Positions 40,531-53,600 of a stretch of DNA of 64,000 nucleotides are shown piece by piece. The position numbers and the translations under genes are program-made. This DNA comes from Acanthochlamys bracteata (lineage: Eukaryota; Streptophyta; Magnoliopsida; Pandanales; Velloziaceae): NCBI GenBank assembly GCA_019914995.1, contig CM034133.1, positions 4,588,001-4,652,000 of the forward strand, given 5' to 3'. The notes beneath the pieces are model-generated. The model worked only from the letters and a program-made list of their open reading frames with translations. It made no database searches and was not told the origin of the DNA. Within the stretch, counting starts at the first letter, position 1. Every line of letters begins with the position of its first letter.

Positions 40531-41772
40531 TTACCTGGAGTAAACAGTGTTGAGAGATCTAGCAAGCCCGTTCATGGCGCCGTAGCTTCGTGAACTGAAT
40601 CCAAGGCAACCTAGCAGACCTTGTCTGTAAGGCAAGAACGTTCTCTTCCTCATCTCCTCTGCATGTGCTCTGTTCGTCGTGTAATGTCTTTCGTGTGGCG
40701 ACGGTCTTGGGATCCTTCTCTTCTTCCCAGATGAAGTTGAAGAAGAAGAAGCGGAAGCTGTGGAAGTTAAACTCGAACTCTGTTTCTCCTGCTTCTGTTT
40801 CTGATTCTGCTTTTGATTAGAATCAGAAGATGTAGAAGAAGATGAAGGTGAGGATTGAGTTCGGGAAGATGTTGACGGTTTGTTGTTATTGGATCTTTCC
40901 TTCAAGTTGAGAATGAAAGCGGAAGAAGGAGAGAAAGAAAGAGATTGCCAAAACTTGTCTCGAAATCTCTGCTCCCGTTCACGGCCTTCACTCTTGCTGC
41001 GGTAGAGCAAATCTTTCAAGAAGATCCAACGCTTCGAGTTCCGTCCGGATGATGAAGACCTCGATGATGAAGCTGACGGCGGAGTGTTTTCTGTATCCAT
41101 CGCTGCCGCCATCTCCGCCGTCGGTGATTTCTCATCTGTTGCTGATCCTCTCTGTTGAGGCGCATTCGGTTCCTCTTCCTCGTCTTCAGCAGCCCAGTGA
41201 TATCGGGGATTACGGAGCGGAGACATGGATCTGGTACGGCGATGTATAGACCCGCACCGGAATCTCAGATCTCGACCGCGGACTACCATCACTGGCGCAT
41301 TCTCATCATCTTCTTCTCGTACTTTTCCGTCTCCTTGTTTGTTTCTGTTGTTATGTTGGGCTTGTTGATCTTCATCATCTTCGTCTTCGTTATCGAGATC
41401 GAGGAGTGGAGAAAGAATCTGAGGGCGTTGAAGATGAGAAGAAAGTTTCATAGGCCGGATCTGGCCATTGAGAAACAACTCATCAGCAGAGCTCAAGGCA
41501 ATGTTTCTTCCCGAAAACTCGAACTCGAACGAAGAGTTCGCAGATTCAATAACTGAAGCAGACGGTGGCGAGAATCGTGCAGCCGCTGCAGCAGGGGAAG
41601 TAGAGAGTACGAAATGCATTGGACTCGCTGGAGCAGAGAAGAAGTAACCGCCGCCGGCGAAAGGTACTGCACTGCTACTGCCGGGACTGGAAGGTGCGCT
41701 GACGTAGGGAGTAGAGGACGTGCTGTCGATGTCTTCCATTGCGCCATTGCTGACGGTGATGTCGAGCTCCAT
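40531..41772 (-). CDS. DUF1645 family protein
   Basis: Single exon, 413 residues, ATG at 41772 and TAA at 40531-40533. Conserved blocks in order: SAPSSPGSSS (25-34), YFFSAPASPMHFVLS (43-57), FEFEFSGR (82-89), SSADELFLNGQIRPMKL (94-110), an acidic linker (DNEDEDDEDQQ, 127-137), RCGSIHRRTRSMSPLR (172-187), then a Ser/Gln/Lys-rich tract and a basic C-terminus (GKKRRIPRPSPHERHY, GLLGCLGFSSRSYGAMNGLA). This is the layout of plant DUF1645 proteins, many of them single-exon. No signal peptide or membrane segment is visible. The basic stretches suggest a nuclear protein, which is inference. In rice a DUF1645 gene (OsSGL) affects grain length and drought response; the biochemical role is not known. 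The leader has a TTC run and a possible TATA box. Confidence 0.93.
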   Translation of the reverse strand: MELDITVSNGAMEDIDSTSSTPYVSAPSSPGSSSAVPFAGGGYFFSAPASPMHFVLSTSPAAAAARFSPPSASVIESANSSFEFEFSGRNIALSSADELFLNGQIRPMKLSSHLQRPQILSPLLDLDNEDEDDEDQQAQHNNRNKQGDGKVREEDDENAPVMVVRGRDLRFRCGSIHRRTRSMSPLRNPRYHWAAEDEEEEPNAPQQRGSATDEKSPTAEMAAAMDTENTPPSASSSRSSSSGRNSKRWIFLKDLLYRSKSEGREREQRFRDKFWQSLSFSPSSAFILNLKERSNNNKPSTSSRTQSSPSSSSTSSDSNQKQNQKQKQEKQSSSLTSTASASSSSTSSGKKRRIPRPSPHERHYTTNRAHAEEMRKRTFLPYRQGLLGCLGFSSRSYGAMNGLARSLNTVYSR

Positions 41773-41794
41773 TGATGTAGTAGAAATTGAACTG

Positions 41795-41818
41795 AAGAAG
41801 AAGAAGAAGAAGAAGGAA
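41795..41818 (-). repeat. TTC microsatellite in the DUF1645 leader
   Basis: A run of gaa units on the plus strand (TTC on the coding strand) about 25-45 bases upstream of the start codon. Pyrimidine-rich repeats are common in plant 5' untranslated regions. Confidence 0.8.
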
Positions 41819-41946
41819 TCGAGAGAATAAAAGATATGTGATGATTAATAGTGCAAGCGTTGAAAGGACGAGGGAGATGGAAGGGGGAAGAGATTTAACA
41901 ACGTTTTTAATATTATTAAGTAAATGAATAAATGAAATGGTGATTT

Positions 41947-41953
41947 ATTTATA
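41947..41953 (-). promoter_or_regulatory. possible TATA box of the DUF1645 gene
   Basis: Minus strand reads TATAAAT within CTAAATATAAATAAATC, about 175 bases upstream of the start codon. The region is AT-rich, so chance is a real alternative. Confidence 0.35.
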
Positions 41954-41959
41954 TTTAGA

Positions 41960-43041
41960 GCTTCGGTTTCAGAAGGTTAATTTCGAGCTTGGTTCGCCAG
42001 TGTGTTAATATTGAGTCCTGTTCGTTTGTCTTGGTGTACTGTTGAAAGTAGTCATCTGAGCTTTTTACATGATTTTTTTGTTTTTGGGTGCATGTAAGCC
42101 TTCGTTCCGACGCTTCACGTTGGAGGAAATACTTGAGAATTATGAGGGGTCGTTTCAAATTGCGTTTTTCAGATTTTTTTTAAATTTTTTTTAAATTATA
42201 ACTTTCAATACATATTTTATAAATATTTAAAAAATTTATAAAAATTTAAAAAACGTAAATAAATTTCACATAATAAAATATTTTTATTATATATTATTAT
42301 TATTTTTTTACTAAATAAATAAAAGTATTTTTTATTTCAATAAATTTATATTTGATAATTAATTCCAAACGCCTTCCGAGACGTTTGAGAGCACTTCTTA
42401 ATTCACTTTATTTTAATTATTTTATATTTAAAAAAAATTATTATAATATTTTGTTAATTTCAAAATATATAAAATTTTATATTATAAAATATTACTATTT
42501 ATTTTCAATAAATTTAAATATTTTTTTTTATTTAAAATTATTATGTCAAAATATCAGAACTCTATTTCATCAATATCAATTATCAATAGAGACCCGTTAT
42601 CTTGTGATATCAACTTATCAAATAAAATGAACTTCTATTCATAAAAGACGGATGGCGACTTAATTATTTTTTAATTAGCTGCAATCTAATAAAAAATAAA
42701 TTAGATTATTCGCTATATATTTATTTCATTTTATGTAAGAATTGTGTACACTAAATAAGTATAATACACGGAATGCGTTAGGATGACCATTTCAAAAAAA
42801 TACTTTTTATCTTTTTCATTCACTTTTTAAATAAATTTTTTATAATATAAATTTATTTAAAAAATAGAAAAATTTATTTATAATTATTTTTTTAATAAAT
42901 TATTTTTAGTAAAATAAAAGTAAATTTATAAAAATATTTTTCATAAGTTCAAACATTACAAAAACATCACAAAATCGTCTCCTAGGGACGACGCATGTTT
43001 TTGGTGAATTGCACGTTGCACCTCTCGGGTCATGGGATTTT
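41960..43041. other. AT-rich intergenic sequence
   Basis: No gene recognised. A piece at about 42145-42390 begins ggggtcgtttcaaattgcg and ends ttccaaacgccttcc, resembling the tips of the MITEs nearby; I could not fix its ends. The plus-strand frame 42352-42630 is low-complexity. Confidence 0.35.
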
Positions 43042-43294
43042 GGGGGTGTTTGGCTTTGCTTTCCTCCGACCTAACTTTTCAATTCTCCATTTCACGTTTT
43101 TCAATATATATTTTATAAATATATAAAAAATTTATTTAAAAATTTAGAAAGTGTAGAAAAATTCTATGAGATTTTTTATTGATATTTTTATTATTTTTTT
43201 AGAAGTAAAAAAAATATAACTCGTTTTTCAAAAAGGACAAAAATATCCTTCATTTTACAAAAGCTCCATTTCATAAGCAATCCCAAACGCCCCC
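43042..43294. mobile_element. MITE, GGGGG(T/C)GTTTGG tips
   Basis: Starts GGGGGTGTTTGGCTTTGC and ends GCAATCCCAAACGCCCC. The reverse complement of the end begins GGGGCGTTTGGGATTGC, a near-match to the start. It is flanked by ttt on each side, which may be a 3-bp target duplication of PIF/Harbinger type, though the run of T makes that weak. It is 253 bases, AT-rich inside, with no coding frame. Confidence 0.65.
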
Positions 43295-43666
43295 TTTATA
43301 TATTGTTAATTTTTGAAGTAACATTTAATGTATATTTAGATATATAAACTTTTTTTATCAAATTTAAGATAAATTTATTTTAATTGTAATTATAACGATT
43401 TATTTTATCATATTTAGGGGCTGATTGGCATTAGATTTCAAAATCAAATTCAATTTTTTATTTATCTTTTATAATATTTTTTAATTTTTAATTTTTTATT
43501 ATTTATTTTTATTATTTTTTAAAATTAAAAAAATAGTTTAATTTTAAATAATATAAATATTTTTATTATAAAAATTTTATTTTAAAAGAATTTCCAAACG
43601 GCTCTTGTTCAGCTTTACTAAGTCATCTTTTATCGTTTACTTTTTACATCGTCTATACAACATTAA
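43295..43666. other. AT-rich spacer between two MITEs
   Basis: No gene. A smaller piece at about 43420-43612 begins ggggctgattggcatt and ends tttccaaacggctctt, possibly another decayed MITE, but its tips are not convincing. Confidence 0.35.
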
Positions 43667-43927
43667 GGGCGTGTTTACCGGCACCCCTAAACTCCACTTT
43701 CTTTAAACTCAAATTTCACATAAATACTTATAAAAATTAAAATAAATTTTTTTATCAATAAAATTTTTTTAAAAATTCAAATTTAAAATTTACTAAAAAT
43801 ATATAATTAATATAAAATTTTATTTTTTATTAAATATTTTTTATTTTTTATTTTATTTTTTAAATTTATTTCCTAAAAACTTCATTTCCCCCAAAACTCC
43901 ACTTCCACACCCTAGGTAAACACGCCC
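43667..43927. mobile_element. Tourist-like MITE (PIF/Harbinger type)
   Basis: A perfect 13-bp terminal inverted repeat: GGGCGTGTTTACC at the left, and GGTAAACACGCCC (its exact complement) at the right. It is flanked by taa at 43664-43666 and 43928-43930, the 3-bp target duplication expected of PIF/Harbinger elements. It is 261 bases, AT-rich inside, with no coding frame. The inner ends also pair loosely (aaactccacttt against aagtggagtttt). Confidence 0.88.
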
Positions 43928-43930
43928 TAA

Positions 43931-46900
43931 GTAACCAACTCCTTCCACGTAGCTTAGGCCTATCTGCAAATACAAAAACATATCAGTGGTGTAATGGTAA
44001 CAAAATTAACAAAATCTCTAATTTAGTCCTTTTCTTTTTATTTATTAGCGATGAGTGATGACGGACTGCACGTTTGATTACTGTTTCTATAGAATTTTAG
44101 CAAGCACATCAGAGAGGAGAGATATATTATAAAAGAATTTTAGCAAGGCGTGGATAGATTTCATTGGGGAAGATTTTATATCACAAATTATCCATGGAGT
44201 TGTTGATTGCATTACAGAGATTACTTTTTATATTAGAACAAAAACAGAAAAAAAAAAAAGAGAAGCGAGCAGAGAGGAGCAGAGAGATGTGTAGCCGTCC
44301 CGGGAAAAGAGGCGGCGAAACAGCAGTGCAGTAGGGAGCACTGCTTTTCGTTTTTCAAAGGCAGATCTTCAGACGCTTTATAAGAGATTATCTGGCGTTC
44401 TATTCAATAAATTTTTTATTTTTTAATAAAATTTTAAATAAATAAGTTTATTTTGTAAGATTTTTTTATTAAGTTTGAAATCAAATTACTAACATTTATT
44501 TACTAAAATAAAATAAAAATATTATTTATTTTAGAAAAAATTTTATAAGCATTAGTAAACAGTTTTCAAATCAAGAATTTTTTTTTCTTACTTATCTATC
44601 AATCATTTACTTTTATTTATCTCGTGACCGGTTTCATATTGTCTAATCTATTGATGTCACGCTGATCAACCCATTCTTGTCATTTCGTTTCATCAATTCC
44701 TATTCATCTTCCCCAGACACAAAACACATCCTTTCACTTCCCTACTACACTAGACTTGTTTGAAATTTTAATACAAGCAATTTAACTTATTAAATCATTA
44801 TTACTAGGAATGAATTACCCATATTAAATTAATATAAATCATTACCTCATACGACAGCTCGTAAACTTCTTATCGAAAGCTAAATAAGTATAATAGTAAT
44901 GTAGCTCATTACGAGTAATTTTTTTAATAACATGAAATAACATTTTAAACTATAAAATGGATTTTGTATTGACTAGCACAATTCACGATCCTCTACTGTT
45001 CCTTCTAGTAATCGTCACTAAGAAGTGAATTGATTAGTTAATAACTAAAACATAATGACGTCTAAGTTAATTAACAATTAATTGTTGGTCCTTTTTCTGC
45101 GGTCCCTAATTAAGGTCTTTCCAAATTCATCACCGACGAGAACGTGAAACACATCCTAGTGGAGCCAGTTGAAGTACGGACGCTATTAACAAAAGTATCT
45201 CATTTCAAAAAAATATAGGACTTTACTTAGGACATATTTGAAGAATTTTTTTAATAAGTTTGTAAAATAATATATAATTTTTTTAAAAAAATTAATAGTA
45301 CAAAAAAATTCTATATTATAAAATTTTTGTATTAATTATTTTTTTATTATAGTAAAAAAATAAAACTTATTTTCTAAAATTTTTAATTTTTTTTAATAAA
45401 TATACTCAAATATTCTCCTAAAATTATTGAAGTCACCACAATTGTCGTTATAAAGGTGTTGTAAATTTCAATCTGATGTGAAAATATGATTATAAATCGT
45501 TCCAAAAATAATCTAAAAATTTTAAACGAAAATTCGGATCGAATTGATCCAAAATTAATCTATTTAATATGTATAATTATTTATATAGTATATATTAATT
45601 AATATTAAAAATAATAGAAAAAATTTAAATTTAATTTGTATATATATATTTAATTTATTTTAATTAACTAATTTTTATTTAATTTATAAATTTTATCAAA
45701 ATTAATAATTTTCTTTTAAATATATTATAATTAATAACTTTATATATTATTATTAAAAATTAATATTTATAATTTTTATTTTAATAATTTTAATCTATAC
45801 AAATAAATAGGTGCCCTCCTTGGTGGCAAGGTAGTCCAACTATAGTTTAGGAATTCAGCTTCTTGTTGAACGGTCCGGACGTGGTTGCGCCTTGCTACGC
45901 ACTCATTTTGCTGACTTCGCACACGATTTTTCGATGTTATAAAAAACAATTAATTAGTTAATTAATTTAACGTTTCATCCATGGTCCAGTAGGTATTAAC
46001 TAAGATTCATCACTTAGCGGGTACTTTAAGTTCCATCGTTGGGGAAACATTTTAGAGTATTTATTAAAAAGAGTTTTTCGAAAAGTAAAAATATTTTAAA
46101 AATAAATGCTATTTTTTTACTTCAAAAAAGAAAAATATAATTAATCAAAAATTTTATGACGGAAAATATTTTTGTATTTTAAAATATTTTATTAAAAAAT
46201 ATAAAATAAAAAATTAATAAAAAAAAAACTCCCCCGAACGTGCCTTTAACTTTAAGCGTTGTAAGATCTTGCGTTAGTAAACTCTTATCTTTATTTATTT
46301 TCAAATTCATTTTGAAAATAAATAAAAATTTAAATAAATTTTTTTCAAAATTTACTTAAAATTTATTATTAATAAAAAGTTATTTATATAAACTCATTTT
46401 AATAAAAATAAATTTATCTTAATATAAATACACTTTTATTTAAAAATGGCTCATCTGGATTGATTTTAAAATTATAGATTTGAATTTAAAATCGATTCGA
46501 ATATACAAATAAATCAATCGCATAAGTGATTTACTTCGTTCCATTTCAATCTGGACTAACGCTGGCGATCCTTCCCCTCAAATCAGTCCAAATTGAATGA
46601 AAAAAATAAAAATACTTATTATTAGTTATATATTAAAAAATAATGTAGTCTAGTCGTTTCTATTTGGGTACGGTAACGAAAAATTTTACTTCTCATCCCT
46701 CTTGCCTTCCGACAGCAAACTACCTGATGTTGTTATTCTTCTTCCTGTTGTTTTGGTTGTTGTTGCTGCTGCCTGTAGGGAAGTAGTGAAGGGTTTTCTT
46801 GAACGGCCACCTGATCAGCATCATCAGGATCTCTCTATGTTAACTGCCCTAAGGATTAATGGTTACGACTGTCGATGACCGCATGAGTACTTGAATTCGG

Positions 46901-48466
46901 AAGACAGAGTTATTGATAAGAGGGAAAGTGTCGTTGGATATGTTGTTGATCAACGTCGTTAGCAATAGCAGTCAGTGGCAAATTTTGACTCGATTCAAAA
47001 TTTCAACTTAAAAAATGATCTGAAAATATTAAATAAAATTAGACCGAATTCAGATTGATCCAAAATTGATCTATTTAATTCGTTTAATTATTTATATAGT
47101 ATATATTATTTAATAATTAAAAAATAATAATATTAAATTTAAATTTAATTTACATATATATTTTTAATTTAGCCTAATTTACCTAATTTTTACTTAATTT
47201 AAAAATTTTTTCAAAATTAATATTTTTTCTTTTTAAATATATTATAATTAATAAGTTTTATATATTATTGCTAAAATTAAATTATAAATTTATTTTAATA
47301 AATAAATTATCAATCAATCAATTTGATCCTGTTATTAAAAAGTTTAATTATGATTGATATTTTTTTATCTATATAAATAAATACATCAGATTAAAATTAA
47401 ATAATTTTAACTCGATTATTATATGAGTCGATTCAAAATTAACTCATATATTTGAATTGTCACCTGATAGCAGTATTGTTCTCTATTGCTGGTAAGAAAT
47501 TAAATATATTTTATAATTTCATAATTTAAACAAGCTATATTTTAATACATTTAAAACATCCAATATTAATTCGCGAGTTGTTTATGAAAACTTAGAATTT
47601 CTAGTTTCTACTTGCTAATCTAAAAATCCTAACACGAGTTCAAGTAGATCAACTTCTTTTATTATCCGTGATAGAATTAAAACAGTTCGATTACTCGCTA
47701 TGTTAACAAGCATGTGACGTGTCTTATGTATCGTTTGTAATTATTTAAAATAAAATAATATTTAAATATTATCAGTAAGGTTTTTTAAAAATAAGTTTTT
47801 CTTTGCAAAAAATAAACTTTTACAATACATAGTTTATTTATAATTATTAATTATTAAAAGCTAAAATATCACAATTTTTTTAAAATAAACTAAAATAAAT
47901 ATCTAATACTATAGTCATACTGTGTTCAAATTTTTTATTTTAATTTTATATTTTTTAATAAGTAATATTTATGAAAAAATTTAAATTTAAAAATTTCAAT
48001 CAGAAATATTATAAATATAATTTTTCAAAAATAAAAAATAAACTATATATTTAAAAATAACTTTATTTAAAATAATTTAAAAAATTTTCAAAATTTGACC
48101 AAATAACTCAAACGTGTTGGGGGCTTGGAACTAAAAAGAAAGTATTTTGAAATAGAATCTTTTTAATTTGAAAATATTTTACTTTTTTAAGGAATGAGTT
48201 TTATTTTTAATTTGAAAATATTTTTTTTTAATTTGATCGATTTCTTTGGATCATATGTTTTTACTAATCACTGAAAGAATAGTATAGTAGTGTAAGTGAT
48301 GATGATGATTATAATGTTATCTTCTTCACTCCAGTCTGGCAATAAGCTTGAACTAATGGATGATTAATTGTACGACAAACTCAACGATCCAAAACCTTAA
48401 TTCGTGGAGGGCATCGAATGAGTGAGTTTAGAGAAACTACGCATATATAATTAGAAATGAACAAAC
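43931..48466. other. AT-rich intergenic sequence
   Basis: No convincing gene. Segments at 45530-45815, 46470-46580 and 46975-47465 belong to the dispersed gatccaaaattgatct family. A less AT-rich island at about 46650-46990 holds a plus-strand frame open for about 75 codons without an early ATG. At 44230-44400 there is another less AT-rich patch (gagaagcgagcagagaggag) with no frame of note. The rest is low-complexity A/T. Confidence 0.4.
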
Positions 48467-49075
48467 TGTTAGAACTTTCAGACGTTGATTTTGATGATAA
48501 TAATAAATTAAAAATTATTGTTTATATTGTACTAAGAATTTAAATCAAATTCTGCAGATTTAAATAGAATAAGTATATTTTTTACGTTCGATAGATAATA
48601 ATTACAGTCATTAAACAGCCAGCTGCTCTGCTGCTATCAATATAATAATCGAGCAGCGTACAGAACAAAGGAGTTTACAGTCACTTAACAGCCAGCCGTT
48701 TAGCTACTAGTTATATGAAGATTTTTTCGTATGGACAAAAATAGAGAATCGGATTTATCAACGAAGCTCTTACTCAAACTTTTCATTTTGAGATTTTTTC
48801 AGATATACATATATCACTGAAGCAAATCAGACGGAACAAGATCTACAACGAATCAAAGATTATCATATTCATTAGAAGAGCAAAGTTTAACTCTTAAGGA
48901 AAGAAAAGAGGTATACCCACTGAATACAACTAAAATCGACTAAACAAGTTAAGCTGTTGAAGTCAAACTAATCCAAAACTGTTAACCTGAGTAGTATTAA
49001 ATCGGGACAAACCAACTCAGCTTGAAAACTGAATACAAGATCTCAGCTGAAGCAAGTTTAGATCGCTGGAGGGAG

Positions 49076-49816
49076 CATGGTTGTTCAAATTCCAATTTAA
49101 ATTTTAAAATATTACGATTTTACATCAACAAAACGATCCTACTTGATACAAGATCCCGATTTTACTTCAAATCTGTAAGATTCCGATTTTAAACATAAAA
49201 TTCTTAAGATCCCGATTTTACTTGCGATTTTACGATTTCAGCTTATAAAAAATTTTCATGAATTAGAAGAGCTCTCGAGTAATTTTGAGTAAAGCTGAAA
49301 TAGCTAAGGAAGATCAGTCGTTCGTTTGTAACGGGTGCGGTTGTGTTTAGTTTATTTCATGAGGGGTTTATTATGAGAGTAAAATATTTCCTGTATGGTG
49401 GTGTTTTGAATTATATTTTTTATCTTTATTTTGAGGCGATAAAGACGGATTGTTTGATTACATAAGGAATTCGATTTTTTAAATATGATATAAGTGTACA
49501 TTTACAAATAATGACATAATATATAAAGATATTGTGATAATGAACTAAATGAATATAAAAAATTATTAATGATATAGTTTATCTGAATTACAAATATGAA
49601 CATTGTTATTTATTACATTAAGATGAAATATACAAAAAATTATGTATTTAATTTTCAGCAATTTTAATAAGTACTATTAAAAATTTTAAAAGTATTAAAT
49701 AAATTTATAAAAAAATTGTCGATAAGTAAGATCTTACGATCTTACTTAAACTCTCGATTTTACGATCTTACTCAAACGAAATGATTCTACATAAAATCTC
49801 GATCCTGATAACCTTG
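49076..49816. mobile_element. hAT-like non-autonomous element, copy 2
   Basis: Starts CATGGTTGTTCAAATTCC and ends CGATCCTGATAACCTTG. It aligns along its length with 22630-23358. Flanks ggagggag (49068-49075) and ggcgggag (49817-49824) agree at 7 of 8 positions, again an 8-bp target duplication. No transposase is present. It lies inside the solo-LTR-like unit and is therefore younger than that insertion. Confidence 0.82.
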
Positions 49817-50464
49817 GGCGGGAGAATTCAAATTTCCTTCATCGTGGCGTTTAATGCCGATAGAAGACTTACATCAAAGTAGCCGAAACAGATTGTAGAG
49901 GCAGTTGGTTAACCGCTGAACAAAGTGCTCCTTTCCATCTTGAAAATCTACCAATATAAAGAGGCGCCAACGGCAACCTTCTTCAACGGGAAGAATTATC
50001 TTGCAAAGACCATAGAGTCTATATAAAAAAAGCATAGGAATAGAGGAAGAGCGAAGATCGGCGAACAAAAAATTCACAAAAAAAAAAACACACACCTGCT
50101 CTACATCGTCGGATCTACTAAAGTGAAAAAATAATTCTTTCTACTGATTACATAGAAAGCATCATCCTCAGCAACTAACTTGATCTTCTCAATAAAGAAC
50201 CTTAAAGACATTCATTTACATTGAGATATATCCTGCGCCTAATCTTTCTCTTTTAGCTTCATACAGTTTTGTGATAAAGTGTTCGGTGAACTCAGTAAAG
50301 AAGCTTCGTTGGAGCTTGGTGAAAGTTCATAACTTTGTAACAGAGCTAGCATATCGGCCAGAGGGATTAGGGTGTCCAGTAGGCTGTGAAGGGTTGTTTT
50401 AGTGAAGAAACTCTTAAAAAATAAGTGTGCTTGGTGAAACACTTTACTATTGGTGTATGTGTAG

Positions 50465-50620
50465 AATTGAATGATAAAATCACAAGTTTTTTTCTCAATA
50501 AAAGAAGTTCAATATATATAGAGTACAAAGAATTTAAATTAGGAAGAATATCTAATATCTAAATTAGGAAGAATATCTAATATCTAAACTAGGAAAGAAA
50601 TATAACTAAATATTTCAACA
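50465..50620 (-). repeat. 3' LTR of copia element 2
   Basis: Direct repeat of 54414-54568. Contains an internal short duplication (aggaagaatatctaatatct twice). Confidence 0.85.
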
Positions 50621-53600
50621 CTTCCCGTCAAGTTAGTGCATAGATATCATACATGCCAAACTTGTCTAAAAATTCTGAGAATATATGCTTTGAAATTGTT
50701 TTGGTAAGCATGTCGGATAGTTGCTCTTCCGATCGAATCTTAGGCAACTCCAAAATCTTTTCTTCCAACTTTTTCTTAATAAAGAACCTGTCTACCTTAA
50801 CATGTTTTATGCGATTATGTTGAACTGGATTATGTGTTATATCACATGCTGCTTTATTATTACAGTATAATCAAATCGATCACGGAGGTCCAAAGCCCAA
50901 ATTCTTCAAAAGGAGTCTCAACCATAATGCTTCGCAAAGTCCAAGTGCTAAACCTCTAAATTCAGCTTCTGCACTTGAACGTACTACAACATTCTACTTT
51001 TTACTTCCCATGTAAATAGATTACCGTCTACAAAGGTAAAGTAATCTGAGGTAGACCGTCTATCATCAATTACTTTTGCCCAGCCAGCAATAGTATATAC
51101 ATCTATATTTTAATAATTCATTTTTTTTATGAATAGAATTCCTTTTCCAGGAGCAGATTTTAAGTACCTCAAAATGCCTATCACTGCATTCATATGCTGT
51201 TCTAAAGGATTATGCATAAATTGACTGACAATGCTCAATACATAGGCAAAATCAGGTCTTTTATGTGCCAAATACATCAACTTTCCTACTAGTCTCTGAT
51301 ATCTTCCTTTATTAGTTGGTACTTGATTAGCCTCAATACGCAACTTTAGACCTTCTTCCACTGGTGTATCAACTGGTGGACAGGCAGACATACCAGTTTC
51401 CTCTAAAAGGTCTAACGCATACTTTCGTTTAGACAAAAAGATTTTCTTATTAGATCGGGACACTTCAATGCTAAGAAAGTATTTTAAAGAACCAAGATCT
51501 TTCATTTCAAACTCATTAGATAAGTCATCTTGCAATATCTTCCTTTCATTCGGATCATTTTCTGTAACGAACATGTCATCAACATATACAATAAATGCAG
51601 TGATTTTGCCATACCCTTTCTTCAAAAATAAATTGTGATTTGAATTGCTCTGATGGTACCCAAATGCTACCATAGACTTTGTGAATCTTCCAAACCATGC
51701 TCTTGGAGATTGTTTCAGTCCATAAAGTGATTTTTTTAATCTACACATCTTTTATCTTTGAACTTCTAATTAATTACATCCTGGTGGAAGATCCATATAA
51801 ATCTTTCAGTCAATTCACCATGTTGGCGTTCTTCACATCAAATTGTTGCAATGGCCAATCTAAATTCACAGTTAAAGATAACAAGAATCGAACAGTATTA
51901 ATTTTAGCTACAGGTGCAAAGTATCTGTGTAGTCGATTTCGTAGATTTGGGTGTACCCTTTTGCCACCAATCTTGTCTTGAAACGTTCGACTGTCCCATC
52001 TGTTTTATACTTCACAGTGTATACCCATCAGCATCCAACTGTGGTCTTTTCTGGAGGGAGATTAATAAGTTCCCAAGTTTCATTCTTTTGTAAGGACTTC
52101 ATCTCTTCATTCATAGCTTCTTTCCGCCTTGGATTATTTAAAACTTCCTGCACACTGTTAGGAATAAATAAATAGATAATTGATTTACAAATGACAGATT
52201 TAATTCTGACAGCGATAGTTAGACACATAATGACTCATGGAGTATTTGGTTTAACTAGAAAGTTCAGGTTCATAGGTAGGCTTAGGAATACCTCTATTAT
52301 GACGGTGTGATAACTGTCTTCTAAATGCTTCAGATATTGCATTAAGAACATCCTCAGAAGTCGATTGGTTTGGTGTGTCTGTTGATTGTGGAGCGAGGGA
52401 CTCTGAATAAGGTGAAATTGGTGCCATAGATTCAGTTCGTGAGTGTTCAGTATTTCATTCACTATCACACCAAATAAGTCATCGTTAATTACTTCTGATA
52501 GAGAGTTTTCGCCACTGTTGTCCACTGCTTGATAGGCAAACTCAGACAATCTATTTTCTTCTGAAGAGTGAGGCTCATAATCTAAAGTCTGAACTTTCTT
52601 AAAGTTCTACCCCTGAAGTTCAGCCTCAACAGAAAAATACATTATATTTTCATGAAATAAAATATCTATTGTGATAAAAATACGCTGAGTTGGAGGATGA
52701 TAACACTGGTATTCTTTTTGAGACGCATCATACCCAAGAAAGACACATCTCAAAGCTCGAGGATTCAATAGTGATGGTGAAGATGTACAAACGCCATACA
52801 GCCAAAGATACGGGAGGGCAAGTTCGAAACTGCTGGTGCAACAACTGCTTCCAAAAGGGATGCAAATAGTGTTTTAAAATCTGTAGAATTCGATGGTACC
52901 CGAGTGATAAGATATGATGCAGAAGCTAGTGCTTCTCCCGAATAAGTTAAAAATGGGCATCTATCAATAAGGCACGAACTACTTCCGATAAGTGTCTATT
53001 ATTTCTTTCAGCAACTCCGTTTTGTTGGGGTGTATTAGGACATGTAGTTTGATGAACTATCCCATGTGCTTCTAAATATTGTTGAAGTGCGGAACACTTA
53101 TATTCTCCACCGTTATCACTGTGAAGAACTTGAATTTGTGCATTGTATTGAGTCCGAACCATATTATGAAACTTTTGAAACAAGCAGCTCACTTCACCTT
53201 TAGACTTCATCAAGAAAAGCCATGTCATTCTGGTACAGTCATCAATAAAAGTAACAAATCATCGCGATGCACCTAATGTAGTAACTTTAGATGGACCGAA
53301 AATATCAGAATGTATTATCATAAAAGGTAATGGACTTTTATTCAAACATAACGGAAAAGAAGTACGATGACTTTTTGCTAGTTCACAAACATCACATTGA
53401 AAACTAAAAACTTCAAATTTTGCAAATAAACTGTGAAACAATTTCTCAAGATAACCAAAAGAAGCATGCTCCAACCGTCGATGCCATGATAAGATTTCTG
53501 ATTTCATCTTCTCACCCTTTAAGCCATCCACTGTCAAAGCCCGATGTAACTTATTTGAACTCTTTGGCACCAAATCAAAGTAATACAATTGCCCTCACTT

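Noticed and set aside
41155-41556. 133-codon plus-strand open frame
   Set aside because: Antisense shadow of the DUF1645 coding region.
43981-44005. tRNA-like phrase cagtggtgtaatggtaac
   Set aside because: Resembles a D-arm, but no acceptor stem, anticodon arm or T-arm follows.
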